Below, one piece after another: positions 11,854 to 24,300 of a stretch of 64,000 bases of DNA. A program made the translations under genes and the position numbers. The stretch comes from Adenophora triphylla var. japonica (taxonomy: Eukaryota; Streptophyta; Magnoliopsida; Asterales; Campanulaceae). The notes below the pieces were generated by a model. It made no database searches, was not told the DNA's origin, and worked only from the letters and a program-made list of their open reading frames with translations. The first letter of the stretch is position 1, and every line of letters starts with the position of its first letter. The stretch spans positions 248,001-312,000 of the forward strand of contig JAFEMH010002345.1 in NCBI GenBank assembly GCA_022495995.1. Reading direction: 5' to 3'.

Positions 11854-12319
11854 TGTAAGTGCCCCAATCTGGGTCGTTAATGTTCCGTCAGCCCAATTTA
11901 ATGATTTATAATCATTTAGGGGCATTTTGGACATTATTTTGATATTTTGAATAAGGAAGGACTTCTTAGGAATAAAAAATGGCCTAGGACCTCGCTGGAA
12001 TGTGTCATTTCCAAGGTAAAAAAAGAATATTGACCAGCCAAGAAACAGCCAAAACAAATTTCTGCAAAACCAGGCATGCTGCTGATCTGATCCGCGAGGA
12101 TGAAATCAGCATGCCAATATCATCCACGCGGATGCTATTGTACCCTGGCCAACCTATAAATACAGCCCTTCTTCCTCAGTTTCAAAAGGCCAAAAAAATC
12201 ACATTTCCTACTGTTACTCTGCCAAAATTAACACTCCAAACAGCCTTAAACACCCATCCTACTCAAATCCAACACGAAAACCAACCTCAAATCCACTACC
12301 AAATCACTCCTAAGCCTTG
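11854..12319 (+). repeat. Tat-A 3' LTR, left piece (U3 and TATA)
   Basis: Starts TGTAAGTGCCCCAATCTGGG, the same opening as the Tat-B and Tat-C LTRs. Two CG words, GATCCGCGAGGATGA (12089-12103) and CATCCACGCGGATG (12121-12134), sit directly upstream of a TATA box, TATAAATA (12155-12162). The LTR is cut at CCTTG (12315-12319), the target duplication of the SIRE element, and resumes at 36875. Confidence 0.85.
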
Positions 12320-13836
12320 TGTTGGTCCCAAAGGTGGCAACAAGGGTGAAAAACTGCTAGAGGGGGGGTGAATAGCTGTTACAAATTTTTCGCCCTCTTT
12401 TGAAAACTGAACCTCTTGGCTTACAAAACCGCTTGCAGCGTGTTAGAAACGGCAAGAAGAGTTGTAAAATGCACAGCGAAATATTTTGAAGATACAAAGC
12501 GGTTTTGAGGTGCGGTTTATAATGCGGTTTTGAGAGTGCAGTTTATAAACATAAAAATGAGGTTTTGACAAAGTTAACTCCAAACACGATTCTCAATAAT
12601 GGATAACTATAAATAAGATCAAACAGAGATAGAGATAAATAGTTAGTAAGAAAAGTAAATAAAAATGCAGAAATATAAGAACACGATATTTGGAGTGGTT
12701 CAATCGATAAACGATCTACGTCCACTACCAAGGTGGTTAGTCTTGGATTTTCTATGAGTTAGATTTTATATTGAGTATGAGAGAGATTACAAGTTACAGA
12801 TATTCAAACTCAGATCTAAAAATCTATTCTATGAAGATCAAATCCTAGACTATAACCGGTGTATCTCAAATGAATAATCTATGTGATTAAACAAGTGAGG
12901 TGTGTGTGTGAAAGCAAGATCAAGGCTTTTAAAATCTAAGAGATGTAGAGAATAATGATTCTTGATGGTGTTAAGGCTTGATTTCTGGGCTGGGAAATAT
13001 TTCTTGAAGTAGAAGATGAAGATTCAAAGGACTAAGAATTTTCTGGGCAGAGCTTCAGCTTCTTATGAACTCAGAGCAAATCATTTTCTCAAGCAATCTT
13101 CAAGTGGTAAAGATTAGGGGTATTTATACCCAAGCACCATGGAACTAGCCGTTGGACACAACTGTTGCAAGGACTGTACTGGTGCTTTCTCATTGGTCCA
13201 CAATAACCACTTTTGTCCTTGGTACAACAGTTGTAGGAAAAAGCTGATCAGACTTCAGCTGCAGTTAAGGAGAGAAGGACATCTGTCACCTTTTCAAGAT
13301 CCTTGCAGATCTATCAGATAAGTAGTCACGTGACAAGATATGGTGGTTGACATTTGATATTGCTGACGTGGATTCCAACGGTCAATTGTGGTTCACTTCA
13401 AGTCTTTCAATCATTGGAGCGGTCCGGTGAGGAGAGGTTTAGACATGAGCGGTTTCACCAAGAGGAGGTTCCATCAGTGCGGTCAAGATATTGGAACTTC
13501 AATGCGGTTTGCATTGGAGCGGTTCACTACTTTGAATTTTGCACTGGATTTCAAGGGTGGTTTCAGACAAGGATTCCACAAAGCAGTTGCATGGAGCGGT
13601 TCTGCTAGGTGGTTTTGACAAGGCGGTCTGAAACATTGAACTGCATCCTCATATCCAATGAGTCTTGTGCCAGTCTTCAAGCCTAATTTATCCTATTCTA
13701 TAAAATGGATTTAGCTAAAAAATTGAAGTCTAAGATTCATTACATATGGGCCTAAAGTCCTTAAAATAGAGAGGAGGTTATGGTATCAATCAAATTTTAA
13801 GCTAATCTAGGAGGGTTAAATAATGCATACCCAACA
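12320..13836 (-). repeat. SIRE 3' LTR
   Basis: In element orientation it begins TGTTGGGTATGC and ends GGGACCAACA. It carries about ten GCGGT[TC] words on the plus strand. Seven lie between 13418 and 13626, upstream, in element sense, of a TATA-like GGTATAAATACC at about 13112-13125. By eye it is nearly identical to the other LTR, with small indels. Confidence 0.9.
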
Positions 13837-13850
13837 ATCTCCCCCTATTT
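13837..13850 (-). promoter_or_regulatory. polypurine tract of SIRE element
   Basis: The minus strand reads AAATAGGGGGAGAT directly before the 3' LTR (TGTTGGG), the classic copia position for plus-strand priming. Confidence 0.9.
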
Positions 13851-14356
13851 GATTGATGCCATTACCTACTATAACAAAAGCAAACATTGTACTTGGTAAA
13901 ACATGTCCATAAGAATTAACATGGTAAGTCATGTCCCAAGTCAATGCACACACTAGCTTAAGCTATAGATTTCTATACTATTTAAAGAATGAAAACTTAC
14001 AACTTGAAAAGTACAGAAATGCATTCAGTGCACTTGAAAAATATGAGATTAAGTTTAAAGTGCGGTTTAAACTGAATGTTTAAACATCATTTCAAAAGTA
14101 TGATTTTAAGTTAGAAAATATTTGAATGAGGTTTTAAAACCATAAGCGGTTTCATTGTTCTACAAACAAGTAGTTTGATATGAACAAAGTTTAGGAACCA
14201 TGATGCAATTTTCATTAATACCTTAAGCGGTTACAGGTACAATGTATGAAAGGAAATTATATGGTTGCAAAAAAATATAGACCAAAAGAAATATAAAGTG
14301 AAATGTGATCTAAATTGCAAAAAGAGTTCAAAAGAAATTACAGAGAAGAAAGTGGT

Positions 14357-17088
14357 TCATTGGCGACGCGGCTTGTTCACTTCATGCTCAACTCCACGCG
14401 GTCCAGCTGCAGATTGATCCATTGCTATGGCTTTCCTCATTCTTTTGACTTCTTCAGCGGTCCGGGTTAGAGTGGTTTCCACAGCTTTCAAGGCACTGAC
14501 AGAATGGGCGGTTGTAGAATTGTTGGCACCAATCGCTTTGGTATTTTCAACCAGGTTTTCTTTGATCTCATCCAGCTGTACATGGATGGAGGAGTAGAGA
14601 GAGTTGAAGATAGTGTGGATTTCTTCCTGGACTGCTGCAGTTTGGGTTTGGATAGCTTGTTCCAATGGCTCAATGTCTACAAACACCTTCAAGGAGGATT
14701 TTAACTCATGGATTGTTGAGCCAAGATTGGCATTAAATCCTTCCTTAAGATTGTCCAAGCGGTCATTGAACTCATCTTTCACTTCATTTATCTTGGCCTT
14801 GAGGGAATCACTCACAATGTTCAATTTGATATCTGTCTCCCCTTATGCAGATCCATCTCGTCCAGGATACTGGTTTGCATAGAGTCTAAGACTAACCTGA
14901 GTTCTGGATCAGATTGTGGCTTGAAGGATTTGAGGAACTCAGTCTTCAGCAATCCAAGATCTTGCTCTAAGGCCTTGCAGATGTTCTCTCCAAGCTCAGT
15001 GAGAATTTTGTTAAGTTCAGCAAGTGAGGCTTTATCACCCAAAGCCTTGATCATATCATCTTCAAGAGACTTCTGGAATGCATTGAAGCAGTTCTCAGCA
15101 GCGGTTTTGACCACATAAGCGATTTGATCAGAAGAGGTGGATGCAATTGCCATAGGTCTCTCCCCCTTAACGACATCAAGCAAAGAGGATTTAAGATTGG
15201 CCATTTCAAGGGTTTGAGAATCCACCTTGGCAAGGAGGGTGCGGTTGGATTCAGTGAGAGAGGAGTTGGAGGCTTAAAGGGAGGCATTTGAAGCGGTTAG
15301 CTGAATAACATGGCCTTGGTTTATTATGAGTTGGCTTTAGATTAGGTTAAGGGTTGAAATAATTTGGGAGTATTCAGATGGAGGGGCGGTTGAGGTGGAA
15401 GCGGTTTGTAATGTAGGAGGCGGTTGGAAATGGGTAGTTTCAGGTTGAATGAAGGGGTTAGGAGGTGACTTGGTAGGAGCGGTTTGGGTTTGAGGGGGAA
15501 TATTTTGAGGAGGGTATTTGGATGGTGAGTGTGAAAGAGTAGTGTGGGGGAAAATAGGAGGGGTTATTTGTCTTTGGGGTGAGTTGGGAGGAGTTGGGGA
15601 TTTGGCAGGTGAATGGGATTTGGAGCGGTTTGAGTTATAAGGAGGTGAAGGAGTTGGATCTTGTCTAATGGATCTGGAAGTGGCTTGGCCAGCAGAGGGT
15701 TTGGAGATCCAAGGCTGGTAGGCATTTGAATGAGGTGGGGTTTGGTTTGAGTCTATAGAATTAATGGAGTTAGAATGTTGGTGGGAATGAGATGTGGATT
15801 TGGAGGATAAAGGGGAAAGCGGTTTAGGTGAAGGTGAGGGTTCAACAGGCTTGCCTTTCTTTGAATTCTTCCTTGCAGGCATTTTCTTTCTCCTCTTTGG
15901 AGTCTCCCCTTGAATAGGTGCATCCTTTTGAAGTGGAGGAGAAGGAGATTTGGATTTAGAAGGAGACTGGATCGGTGACTGTATCGGGGAATGGATAGGT
16001 GATTGGATTGGAGATTGGGTTGTGGATTGGATTGGTGAAGGATTTGAGGATGGAGGCGGTTGGGTTTCAGGTTGCGGTTCTGTTGATTTTCCTTTGGCAT
16101 TACGCCTCTCTTCTTGCTCCTTGGCCAATCTATCAATCTTTTCTTGATAGAATTGCATTTGTTCCTCAACAGTCAAGTCTGTAACATCACCCTTAGCCTT
16201 CTTGGCTCTAGCAACCAAATCTGGAATATTTGGATCTTTAGCTTCTTCTTCATCTTCTTCATCCACTAAGTTAAGTGGTTCCTTCTGCTTGTTGGATTTG
16301 CTGGGTCCATCTCCATCATCACGCGGTTTCGAAGCAGGAGCGGTCTTAGCCTTCTTCACAGGCGGTTCAGCTTGACCCTTTGGCTTTCTTGTCCTCTTCA
16401 CAACTTTCCTGATCGCTTGAGGTGCGGTTTCAGGATTCATTGGCTTATACTCTTCTTTATTTGGATACTTGTCTGCATCATATAGGGATTTGTAAAGGGC
16501 ATCACCATTGGCATATCTGGAGGTATGACAGGTAAGCAGTCCCAAAGATTCTTAAGTACCAAAATCCACCATCAGCTCAGGGTTCTTCTTTCTGATGACC
16601 TCAAGATGATCAAAATTGAGAAGTAGGGCGGTTATAATCCTTCAGAATGGTCTCCATCTCTACTCTTCTCCTCTCCTCTTGGACTGATAGGTATCTACAC
16701 TATCACACATCTCCCTGAACAAGATCCTTAGCCAATGCAGCTTGATCTCATTGTAAATTGCTGAACAGTACATCCATTGTTGGGATGTAAAGTTATTATG
16801 ATTTCCAGTCTTGCCACAAACTGATTTTCCCACCAAATAGCCTAGGTGGCTCATCAGCTCACCAAATCCTTTTCTTGGAATCTTCTTGAATTGACCCACC
16901 ATGGAAGAAACTTTTGCGGTTGCCACAGCAGCAGCATCCTGAATGACTTGATCAACTGATTCAGGCGCTTGAGGAACTCTGAAATTGAAGGTGCTTCTGA
17001 TGTCAATGTAATCAAAGGAGACTTTGAGGCCTTCTATTTTCAGTGAGACAGGTAACTTTTGGGCCATCTTCCAATTGTCTGACTTCAC
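14357..17088 (-). pseudogene. SIRE extra (env-like) ORF, middle and C-terminal part
   Basis: Blocks on the minus strand, in order: 17083-16660 (SDNWKMAQKLP, PRKGFGELMSHLGYLVG), a conserved globular segment; 16545-15337 (402 codons), with a basic/acidic Lys-Glu region followed by a Pro/Ser/Gln-rich region with tandem QSPI repeats (about 15940-16020); and 15225-14821 plus 14824-14357, coiled-coil-like helices (LEQAIQTQTAAVQEEIHTI; AVETTLTRTAEEVKRMRK). Short gaps and frameshifts separate them. Position after pol, sense orientation, Pro-rich centre and terminal coiled coils fit the env-like ORF of SIRE elements. I see no signal peptide or clear membrane span, so envelope function is doubtful. The Tat-B insertion at 17089-17093 splits it; the N-terminal part is at 27842-29067. 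Confidence 0.65.
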
Positions 17089-17093
17089 GCTGG

Positions 17094-18734
17094 TGTAAGT
17101 ACCCAAATCTGGCTCATGCCTTCCGGTTAAACTTTCCGGTAATTTCGGTAAGTTTTCCGGTAATTCCCCGAACCTTCCTAGTGTTCCGGAAATATTCCGG
17201 AACTGTTCCAAAACAATTAAGGGCTGAAGGGGAAGCTTCCTAATTAAGAAACACGTTTTTCTTAATTAGGAAATGTTCTAGAATTTGCCACCTTGCATGA
17301 TTCTAGAAACATGCTGAGTCACAAGGGATAATGCCGCACGACTGCATTAGCCAAGGACCTCTAGCCGCACGGCCTCATTAGCTATTTTCAGAAAGCCTAT
17401 AAATAGAGCCCTCCTCTACCCATTTTAGCCTCCTCCCTCCTCCTTGAAGATCTAGAAGTTGGTCCTTCCACCTAGCTCCACCCAAAGAAGAATAAACCAC
17501 CATTGGTAACCTCTCACTCCCTAAACTTGCATCCTAATTGCTCTATATGATTTAATTGCTCATTGCATTTCATATATTGTTATTATCTTTGCTTGGGACT
17601 TGGCATTCATAGTTAAAGATCATATCTTTATACCCCCTTTCCCCCTTTTGCATGCATTAGGCATCCCTTGCCATTAAAGATGTAATCTTTTGAATCAAAG
17701 GTGCATCCTTTGCACCTAAAAAACCTATTTTTACATAAAAATGCCACCTTCATGCATCCTTTGCATATAAAAATCCAATCTTTATGATAAAAATGCATCC
17801 TTTGCACATGAAATCCTTTTTCAAGCATCCTTTGCATTAAAGATCATATCTTTATCCTAAATTAGCATCCCTTGCTTCTTAAAAATGCAATCTTCATGCA
17901 TCCCTTGCATATTTGAATCCCAATTTCTTCATAAAATGCATCCTTTGCTTAAAATCATGTCTTTATGCATCCTTTGCAAATAAAGATCACTTCTTTAAAT
18001 CAAATGCATCCTTTTCAACCCAAAAATGTCATCTTTTCACTAAAAATGTCATTTTTACATGCATTCCCCCATGTCCCCATTAGCAACCTTGGAACGGACC
18101 GGTGTAAAAGATCCTATCTTTACATCGTTTCTTCCATAAAGGTTTCATAATTTCTTTAGAAAGGGACAACCTTGAACTCTATATCTCCGATTATCACTTA
18201 AGACGAGTATGAAGCATCTATATGAGCTCGACCATCTTAAAGTGTAGGATTGATGGGCTAAGGACATTCCTTCCTAAAGAACCTCATTTTGTGACTATAA
18301 AAGGGAGTCATTCTCCCGATCATGCACAGTCCCGAGGTTAAAAATGCAATGATCACAAGTCCAAAGTGAGGACGGGATCATAATCCCGAATACATAAAAT
18401 TCCAAGGAATCCCGAGCGACAACCAATAAATGGTTTGTACGTCCATAAGACAACTTGGGACATTCCCCCCTTTATTTTCAAACACATGCACACAAGAAAG
18501 CACGCAAGCAATCACGATTAATGAAATCTTGGGAGACTTGCTCCGGCAAGGCACCTTGTGTGAACGACGATCCGTTCTTCCCAAGGGTTAATTTAACCTC
18601 CGAACCCATAAAACCTTTTTTTCAAAATTTTGAGGTAATCAAAATGGCGTGGCGACTCCGTTTTTCAAATTAAATCGGATGTCTTCAAACTCGCGTGAAT
18701 TTCCAATACACAAAATTTGGGGCACACATTCACA
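17094..18734 (+). repeat. Tat-B 5' LTR
   Basis: 1641 bp, TGTAAGTACCC to CATTCACA. The CG words GCCGCACGAC and GCCGCACGGC (17333-17373), each followed by CATTAGC, lie just upstream of TATAAATA (17398-17405). From about 17645 to 18015 at least nine GCATCC(T/C)TTGC words alternate with TATCTTTA/ATCTTCA-type segments in the presumed transcribed leader. It is nearly identical to the 3' LTR apart from an 84-bp block missing here after the TATA region. Confidence 0.92.
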
Positions 18735-18737
18735 GTT

Positions 18738-18755
18738 TGGCGACTCCGCTGGGGA
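18738..18755 (+). promoter_or_regulatory. primer binding site of Tat-B
   Basis: TGGCGACTCCGCTGGGGA lies three bases after the LTR end. It begins TGG, complementary to a tRNA CCA end, and resembles the tRNA-Arg-type PBS reported for Ogre/Tat elements. A similar GTGGCGACTCC string also occurs inside each Tat LTR near its end (18650, 21041, 27752, 38041). Confidence 0.75.
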
Positions 18756-19737
18756 CATCCCAAAGGAGAAAAGCTTTATTTTCAAAACAAAAAAAAAATC
18801 GATACTTTGTATATAGGTGGAAACCACTTAACCTTTCTGTATCGCTCCCTAACCCGGGGCTTGGGATAACCGGTGGTTTAACAATCCCACGTACCAGTAC
18901 CCCTTTTCGAAAAAAAAAATTGAAAAAAATAAAATAAAAGAAAGCTTTTCCCTTTGAGTGGGTTAGACTCCCGTCGTTGATTTCATTAATCGTGCTTGCT
19001 TTCTTTACCTTGCATTGCATCATTTGCATCTTGGGATTTGTGCATACTTTGAATGGGAAACAACCCAGAAAATAGCAAAGGAGTGGAACCTGGAAAATTG
19101 ATCCATGCAGTCGTACGGCTTAATCCTCCCTGGATTCTGACCGGGCGACCTCAGTGGCAATTCCACAAGGAAAAATTATGGTTAATCTGGCAGTCCTAGC
19201 GGCTTGGGGCTACTCGGCTCCATGACTCGGCGGGGCTCCCGAGAAAATTTACGTGCTTACGTGCTTTGCATTTTCCCCTGTCCCGAAAAATCATTCCTTT
19301 AAAACACATTTATGAAAATCTCTGTTTTAACTCAAAAGGAACATTTTTAGGAGACCGCACACTACGCGCACCTGATATATCCTGTACACTTTGCACGCAC
19401 GTCCTTCAAACCCGGGGTGGTTCCAGCTGCAGTCACGGACAGCCTTACGATGCTCCCGGGCGCGCACGGAATCATTCCAACCTCCCCATGGCAGCCAGTG
19501 TCGACCAATGCACAGTCCGTGTCACACGTTTCAAAAAACCGTGACTTTTTTGGTTGGTTTTTGGTCTAGTTCATGTCATATAGCCCAGTTGCATACCCTC
19601 GTAAAGGTCAAGCCTTAGTTCATAACGGAAGTCAAGGTCTCTCGCTCAAGCGAAACCCTGCCAAAATTCCGACAAGGAAAAATTGGCAAGATCTTGACCC
19701 GGCATTGACTTCGATTCTGACTCACGCCCTGCGTATG
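18756..19737 (+). other. Tat-B long untranslated leader, left part
   Basis: No credible ORF. The leader is cut by the Tat-C solo LTR and continues at 21155-21714. A block with TCGCTCAAGCGAAACCCTG (19630-19650) recurs as TCGCTCAAGCGAAACTCTG near 21250, so the leader itself contains a diverged direct repeat. Long leaders are common in Tat/Ogre elements. Confidence 0.6.
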
Positions 19738-21149
19738 TGTAAGTACCCCAATCTGGATCACACCCTTTCAAACACACGGGAAGCACCGCAGACTCATCAA
19801 CGCAGTCTCGACGACCCCTCTCACTCAAAACCCTCTCTAAACCCCCAGCCAAACCAAGGGAGGAGCCTTTCTGGGATAAAAAGGGACAAAAGGACCTTTT
19901 GGGAATTTTCAGGAAATTGGAAAAGCAATAATGGTCCGTACGGACCTCTTTGCTTTAATAATTACTGAATCTTCTTAAAGTCCACAATATTCCCTCAAAT
20001 CCCAGGGAAAATGATTACCTCCCTGCAGAGTTGGTCCGTACGGACCTCTTTGCATGTCAACTTGGTCCGTACGGACCTTATTGCACAGGGAACATCATAA
20101 TTGCATATATTCCCCCATCATCACAGATTCCCTCAAATCGAGGAAAACCAAAAGTCTGGATTACCAGGGAGGTCCGTACGGACCTCTTTGCACCAAATCT
20201 GGCACTATAAATAGAGGGCTCCCCCTCCTCATTTTCACACACCTCCCACTTCTCTCTTCCTCCCTAGGCCTTCTGGCTTCCCCTCTAAGTCCTTCCGAGG
20301 CATTCCCGACCCCTTTCGGATCCTTCCGAGGCCTTCCGAGCCCCCTCGTGGTGCTCCGAAGCCTCCCCGAGCGCTCCCGCGACGCTCCCGCGCTGCCCCG
20401 AGGCACTCTCGAGGTACTCTGAGGCCCCTCGTGGTACTCCGAGGCCTTGCCTGGTCTTTCCACGGTGTCCCGGCTCTTTCCGAGTCAAACCGGCGATCCC
20501 AAACCACGCCGAAACTTTGCCTGAATCTAACCGACGATTCCAACGCACGCCGAACCTCTGCCCGAGTGATCCCGACGATCCCCACGCACGCCGAACCTCT
20601 GCCCGAACGCAGCCTGCAACCTCAACTCACGCCGAAACTCTATCCGCAGACAACCGGCATCTCCCGAAGCAATCCCGATCAGTACCGAAACGCTACTCCG
20701 ACCTCAAACACTATTCCTCAGCGGAAGACAGACACGAACCAACATTGGTAAGGCTTCCTTCCGTTACTATTTCAATACATTTCAATACATATTATACAAT
20801 GTAGACATCCGATACAGCATGCATTTTTAAAAAGTACACACACACACACAACATTTAAAGGATATTAGGGGTATCCGAAAGACTCGTTTTACGAGGCGAC
20901 TCGGGTGAGCTCTAATATTCTAATATTCTCTTCCCGAGGAGTCATCTGACCTCCGAACTCAAAATCTCATCACACAAAACAGTTTAAAATTATCTTTAAA
21001 CTGATGCCCTTTTTCAATGTTTTGGGCTTAATAAAAACGGCGTGGCGACTCTACAAATGCAAAAACAAACGGCGAGACTAAACCGTCGCCAACGCGAAAG
21101 ATTGCCAGATGCCGGGGCTGCGAAGCCTACTCGGATCCGGGCTATTTCA
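19738..21149 (+). mobile_element. Tat-C solo LTR with TSD GTATG
   Basis: Starts TGTAAGTACCCCAATCTGG and ends CTATTTCA. It is flanked by exact GTATG duplications (19733-19737 and 21150-21154), with no internal element sequence on either side, so it is a solo LTR left by LTR-LTR recombination. Four perfect 14-bp palindromes GGTCCGTACGGACC (19933, 20033, 20064, 20171) precede TATAAATA (20206-20213). A GC-rich pyrimidine-biased stretch follows (20240-20740). Confidence 0.93.
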
Positions 21150-21154
21150 GTATG

Positions 21155-21714
21155 CAACGAAGTTCAATGTGACACTGTGTCATCCGGCTTTTACCGCCCG
21201 ACCCATGCCTATTATCTTCTCGGACATTACCGAAAGTCAAAACGTCATTCGCTCAAGCGAAACTCTGCCAAAATTTCGTTAAGGCAGAAAGACGAGACTT
21301 TCCCGGTATTGCCTTGACCATAATTCGCATCGCTCGTGCGTTAAAAGGACCTATGACCCGCTAGACCCGTTAGGAGCATTCTTTACTCTCGGTCGGTGGG
21401 ATCCGCGTGCCCTATAGGACCCTCGCCCGGGGCTGTCCACCCTGGGAGGTCGAAATACAGGTGGAATACGAGGGGCTTATAGACGTAGTGACGGAACCCA
21501 CTGATCCAGGATCTAGAGTAGTTGCGAAAAAGAAGGGCAAATTCCCTTTTCCAACCAAATAGATATTAACAAAAGACACTGTTTTAAGTAAACTGGAAGA
21601 TTCTAATTTGCATATTGCTTGAGCCTTCAGCCTAAACACCTACCCCGAGTCTAAACCTTTCCTATCCCTTTCCCGCAGCGAGAAAGAAGTGGGTGAGAAC
21701 ACCGGGTCAGCGAC
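21155..21714 (+). other. Tat-B leader, right part
   Basis: Non-coding continuation of the leader after the solo LTR. It ends just before the first gag-like reading frame. Confidence 0.55.
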
Positions 21715-22570
21715 TTGTTAGCGCAGAATTCTCAGACAGTTCGCCAGAATCCTCAGTTTTGTCAGCTTTCCAGTGTCAAAATGGCCAACATGGTAGTCAA
21801 CAATGGTAATGACCAAGTAGTCGGAGAGGCCATCCCAGTTCAACCCAAGCCCCATATATGGTATGATGTATGCGACTGTGAGGATTGTCTGGAATACGAG
21901 TATCAAGAATGGATTAATGAAGACGCTCCTTCAAGAAAGAAGAAGAAGAGGAAGTCTACGCAGCAGAAATTAAAAGAAAGGTATGAAGCCGGAGACAAGA
22001 GCGTCGGAACTCTAGGGGAGCCTTCCGGCAAGTTCGATTACTACGTCAGTTATGCCAAAGAGCCCGCCAAGGAGCCCATCATTCAAAGCACAGTCCAGCC
22101 TGACATCCCCGTGATCAGTGACCCTCTTGAAGCAGAGAATTCCGAATTCGTTGCCATCATAAAGTTCAATGAGAAGCTAGCAGATCTAGAAGCAGAATAC
22201 AGAAAGCCTATTGAATACGTAGCCAGTCAAGGAAGAATTAAGATCCCTTCTGAAGAAGACTTCATCAGCATTATCCAGGCCAACCCTCATGTTGGCTATG
22301 CGACAAGGTCGTGGTGTCCAAGATCGCAAAGAGAAAATGAATTATCGGCGGTGCATTGACAAGATGAGTCGGACTCTTCGATCGATGAGTCCCGGTCGTC
22401 ACGGACGAGCTCGCCGAGAGATTGCATCAAGCTACTCTAGCTCCCCTCACCATCTTTCCACGGTGCCGCCTGTCAATGATTTCCGGCAAGTTTTGATCAA
22501 TTTGAAGTCTCCAACTTTCCAAGAATGCCGACAAGATCGCTACTCCCTGTGGCAATGCAAGAAGGAGTGA
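21715..22570 (+). pseudogene. Tat-B gag-like ORF, C-terminally broken
   Basis: A 214-codon frame (21715-22359; internal Met at 21781) with an acidic/cysteine patch (YDVCDCEDCLEYEY), a Lys/Arg-rich run, then a hydrophilic coil-like segment. A shifted frame continues at 22289-22570. The central retrotransposon gag domain and the aspartic protease motif are not visible before RT starts, so a large part of gag-protease is deleted or unrecognisable. I assign it to gag by position only. Confidence 0.45.
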
Positions 22571-22698
22571 GATCCCTGGTCCAACCCTTGTCAAATACCC
22601 TCGAGTCAATAAGTAGTGTAGGGTCCGAGTCGGTAGCGTCTATTCGGTCGAGTCAGAATCTTTGAATTCCGAGTCCTGCGGAGTCATCCGAAGGCCTC

Positions 22699-24300
22699 AT
22701 GCCCGAGGATTATCAAAATGTAATCGATGTCATCTTTCCCCTTGTTTTGAATGAAATGACGGATCTTTACGAGTATCCTCTTATTGCCAACTTAACAAAT
22801 GATAAATTAACTCAAAACTTAACAACGATTAATAATGAATCATTTGAACAAGATGCAAACACACTAAATGAACAATACATTAAAGAAATCTTTAAGCGGG
22901 TTTCGAGAAAAAGGAAAACCGGGCCCAAGCTGCCGAGGAGGTTTTGACAAGTGTGAACTTGGGTACTTTCGAGGAACCTAAAGAGACACGAGATTGGAAA
23001 CTTCTTCCCAAGGGGTTGAGCAGGATGGGCGATCGATCCGCTCATAGAATACATGGACGTCTTCGCGTGGTCGTAAAGGGATATGCGGGGCTAGACGGTT
23101 CGATAGTAGAGCACGTAATCCCTCTAGCACCGGATGCTAAGCCGCAAAGCGAAATTGAGGAAAATCAAGCCGTAATGGTCTCTGGTGTCAAAGAAGAAAT
23201 TGAGAAGCTACTTGCGGGTAGGATTCATCGAGTCATCGAATATCCGACATGGTTGTCCAATATTGTGACCGTCACCAAGGCCAATGGGAAGGTGCTTGTT
23301 GCTGTGTGGATTTCCGAGATCGAACAAGGCCGGCCCAGGACGATTACCCTTTGCCAAACATAGACATCACTGGTGGACTCCACCGCCAACTACGAAGTAA
23401 AATCCTTCGTTAATGGCTTTGCGAGGCTACAACCGAGATCAAGATGGCCGAAGAAGACCAAGAAAAGACAGCCTTCACCACACCGTGGGGAACCTCTTGC
23501 TATACGGTGATGCCATTTGGGCTTAAGAACGCCGGGCTACTTACCAAAGGGCAGACCGCGCTTTTTCATGACATGATCCACAAGGAGATTGAGGTCTATG
23601 TAGACGACATGATAATCCACTCCAAAGGCGAGGATGGGCAGCACTTTGCTGACCTGCGAAAGTTCTTTGAGAGGCTGAGACAACATTCCATGAGACTAAA
23701 CCCTGCTAAATGCACCTTCGGAGTAACAAGGGGAAAAGTGCTTGGGTATATGGTCACGGAGCGAGGTATCGAAGTTGACCCCCGAAAGATCAAAGTCATT
23801 ATGGACATGAGGCCACCTCAAACCTGCAGGACAAGTCAAAAGCTTTATGGGAAAAGCTGCAACATCAGCCGTTTCGTCAATCAGTTGACCACTATGTGCG
23901 AGCCCATCTTCAAGCTCATGAAGAAGAATGTAGACACAGAATGGACCGAAGAATGCCAGGATGCTTTCGATCAGATCAAGGCGTACTTAGTACATCCTCC
24001 GATACATGCCATTTACTTTGTCGGTAGAATTTTGCATGGAAGTGAGCTCACTACTCGGCATGTGAAAAGACTGTGCGGGGCCGAGTGCAGGTAGTCGGCA
24101 AGTTAAAGCATTATATGCAAGCCCACCCTGTAAATTTGGTCTCAAAAATGGACCCCATCAAATACATCTTTGATAAGCCTTCCCTCTCGATGCGTCTAGC
24201 AAAGTGGTCCTTCTTCTTAACAGAGTACGACATCAACTATGTGACCAGAAAAGCCATCAAATGCCAAGCATTGTCGGACCACCTGGCAAATTTTCCCGAT
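22699..24300 (+). pseudogene. Tat-B reverse transcriptase and RNase H remnant
   Basis: Starts with an EDYQNVIDVIFPLVLNEM block shared with Tat-A. RT motifs follow: RVIEYPTWLSNIVTVTKANG (about 23230), [10 protein letters not shown] (about 23510) and the catalytic YVDDMIIHSKG (about 23600). A connection and RNase H region comes next (CEPIFKLMKKN, then HPVNLVSKMDPIKYIFDKP at about 24125). There are at least four frame breaks (for example near 22905, 23300 and 24090), but the YVDD is intact. Its protein is closely related to that of Tat-A, yet the two sit in elements with different LTRs. Confidence 0.85.

Noticed and set aside
11854..11873. TGTAAGT at each Tat LTR start as a splice donor
   Set aside because: The recurrence at LTR borders with target duplications explains it.
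15753..16184. Several overlapping 60-140 codon ORFs on both strands
   Set aside because: Shadows of the Pro/Ser-rich env-like ORF caused by its repetitive composition.
18738..18755. tRNA gene at the primer site
   Set aside because: Only an 18-base complement is present, no cloverleaf; the same applies to 35342-35353.
19266..20800. Multiple overlapping GC-rich ORFs in 20.0-20.8 kb
   Set aside because: They fall in the solo LTR, on both strands and in all frames, with Pro/Arg-rich low-complexity products; no family recognised.
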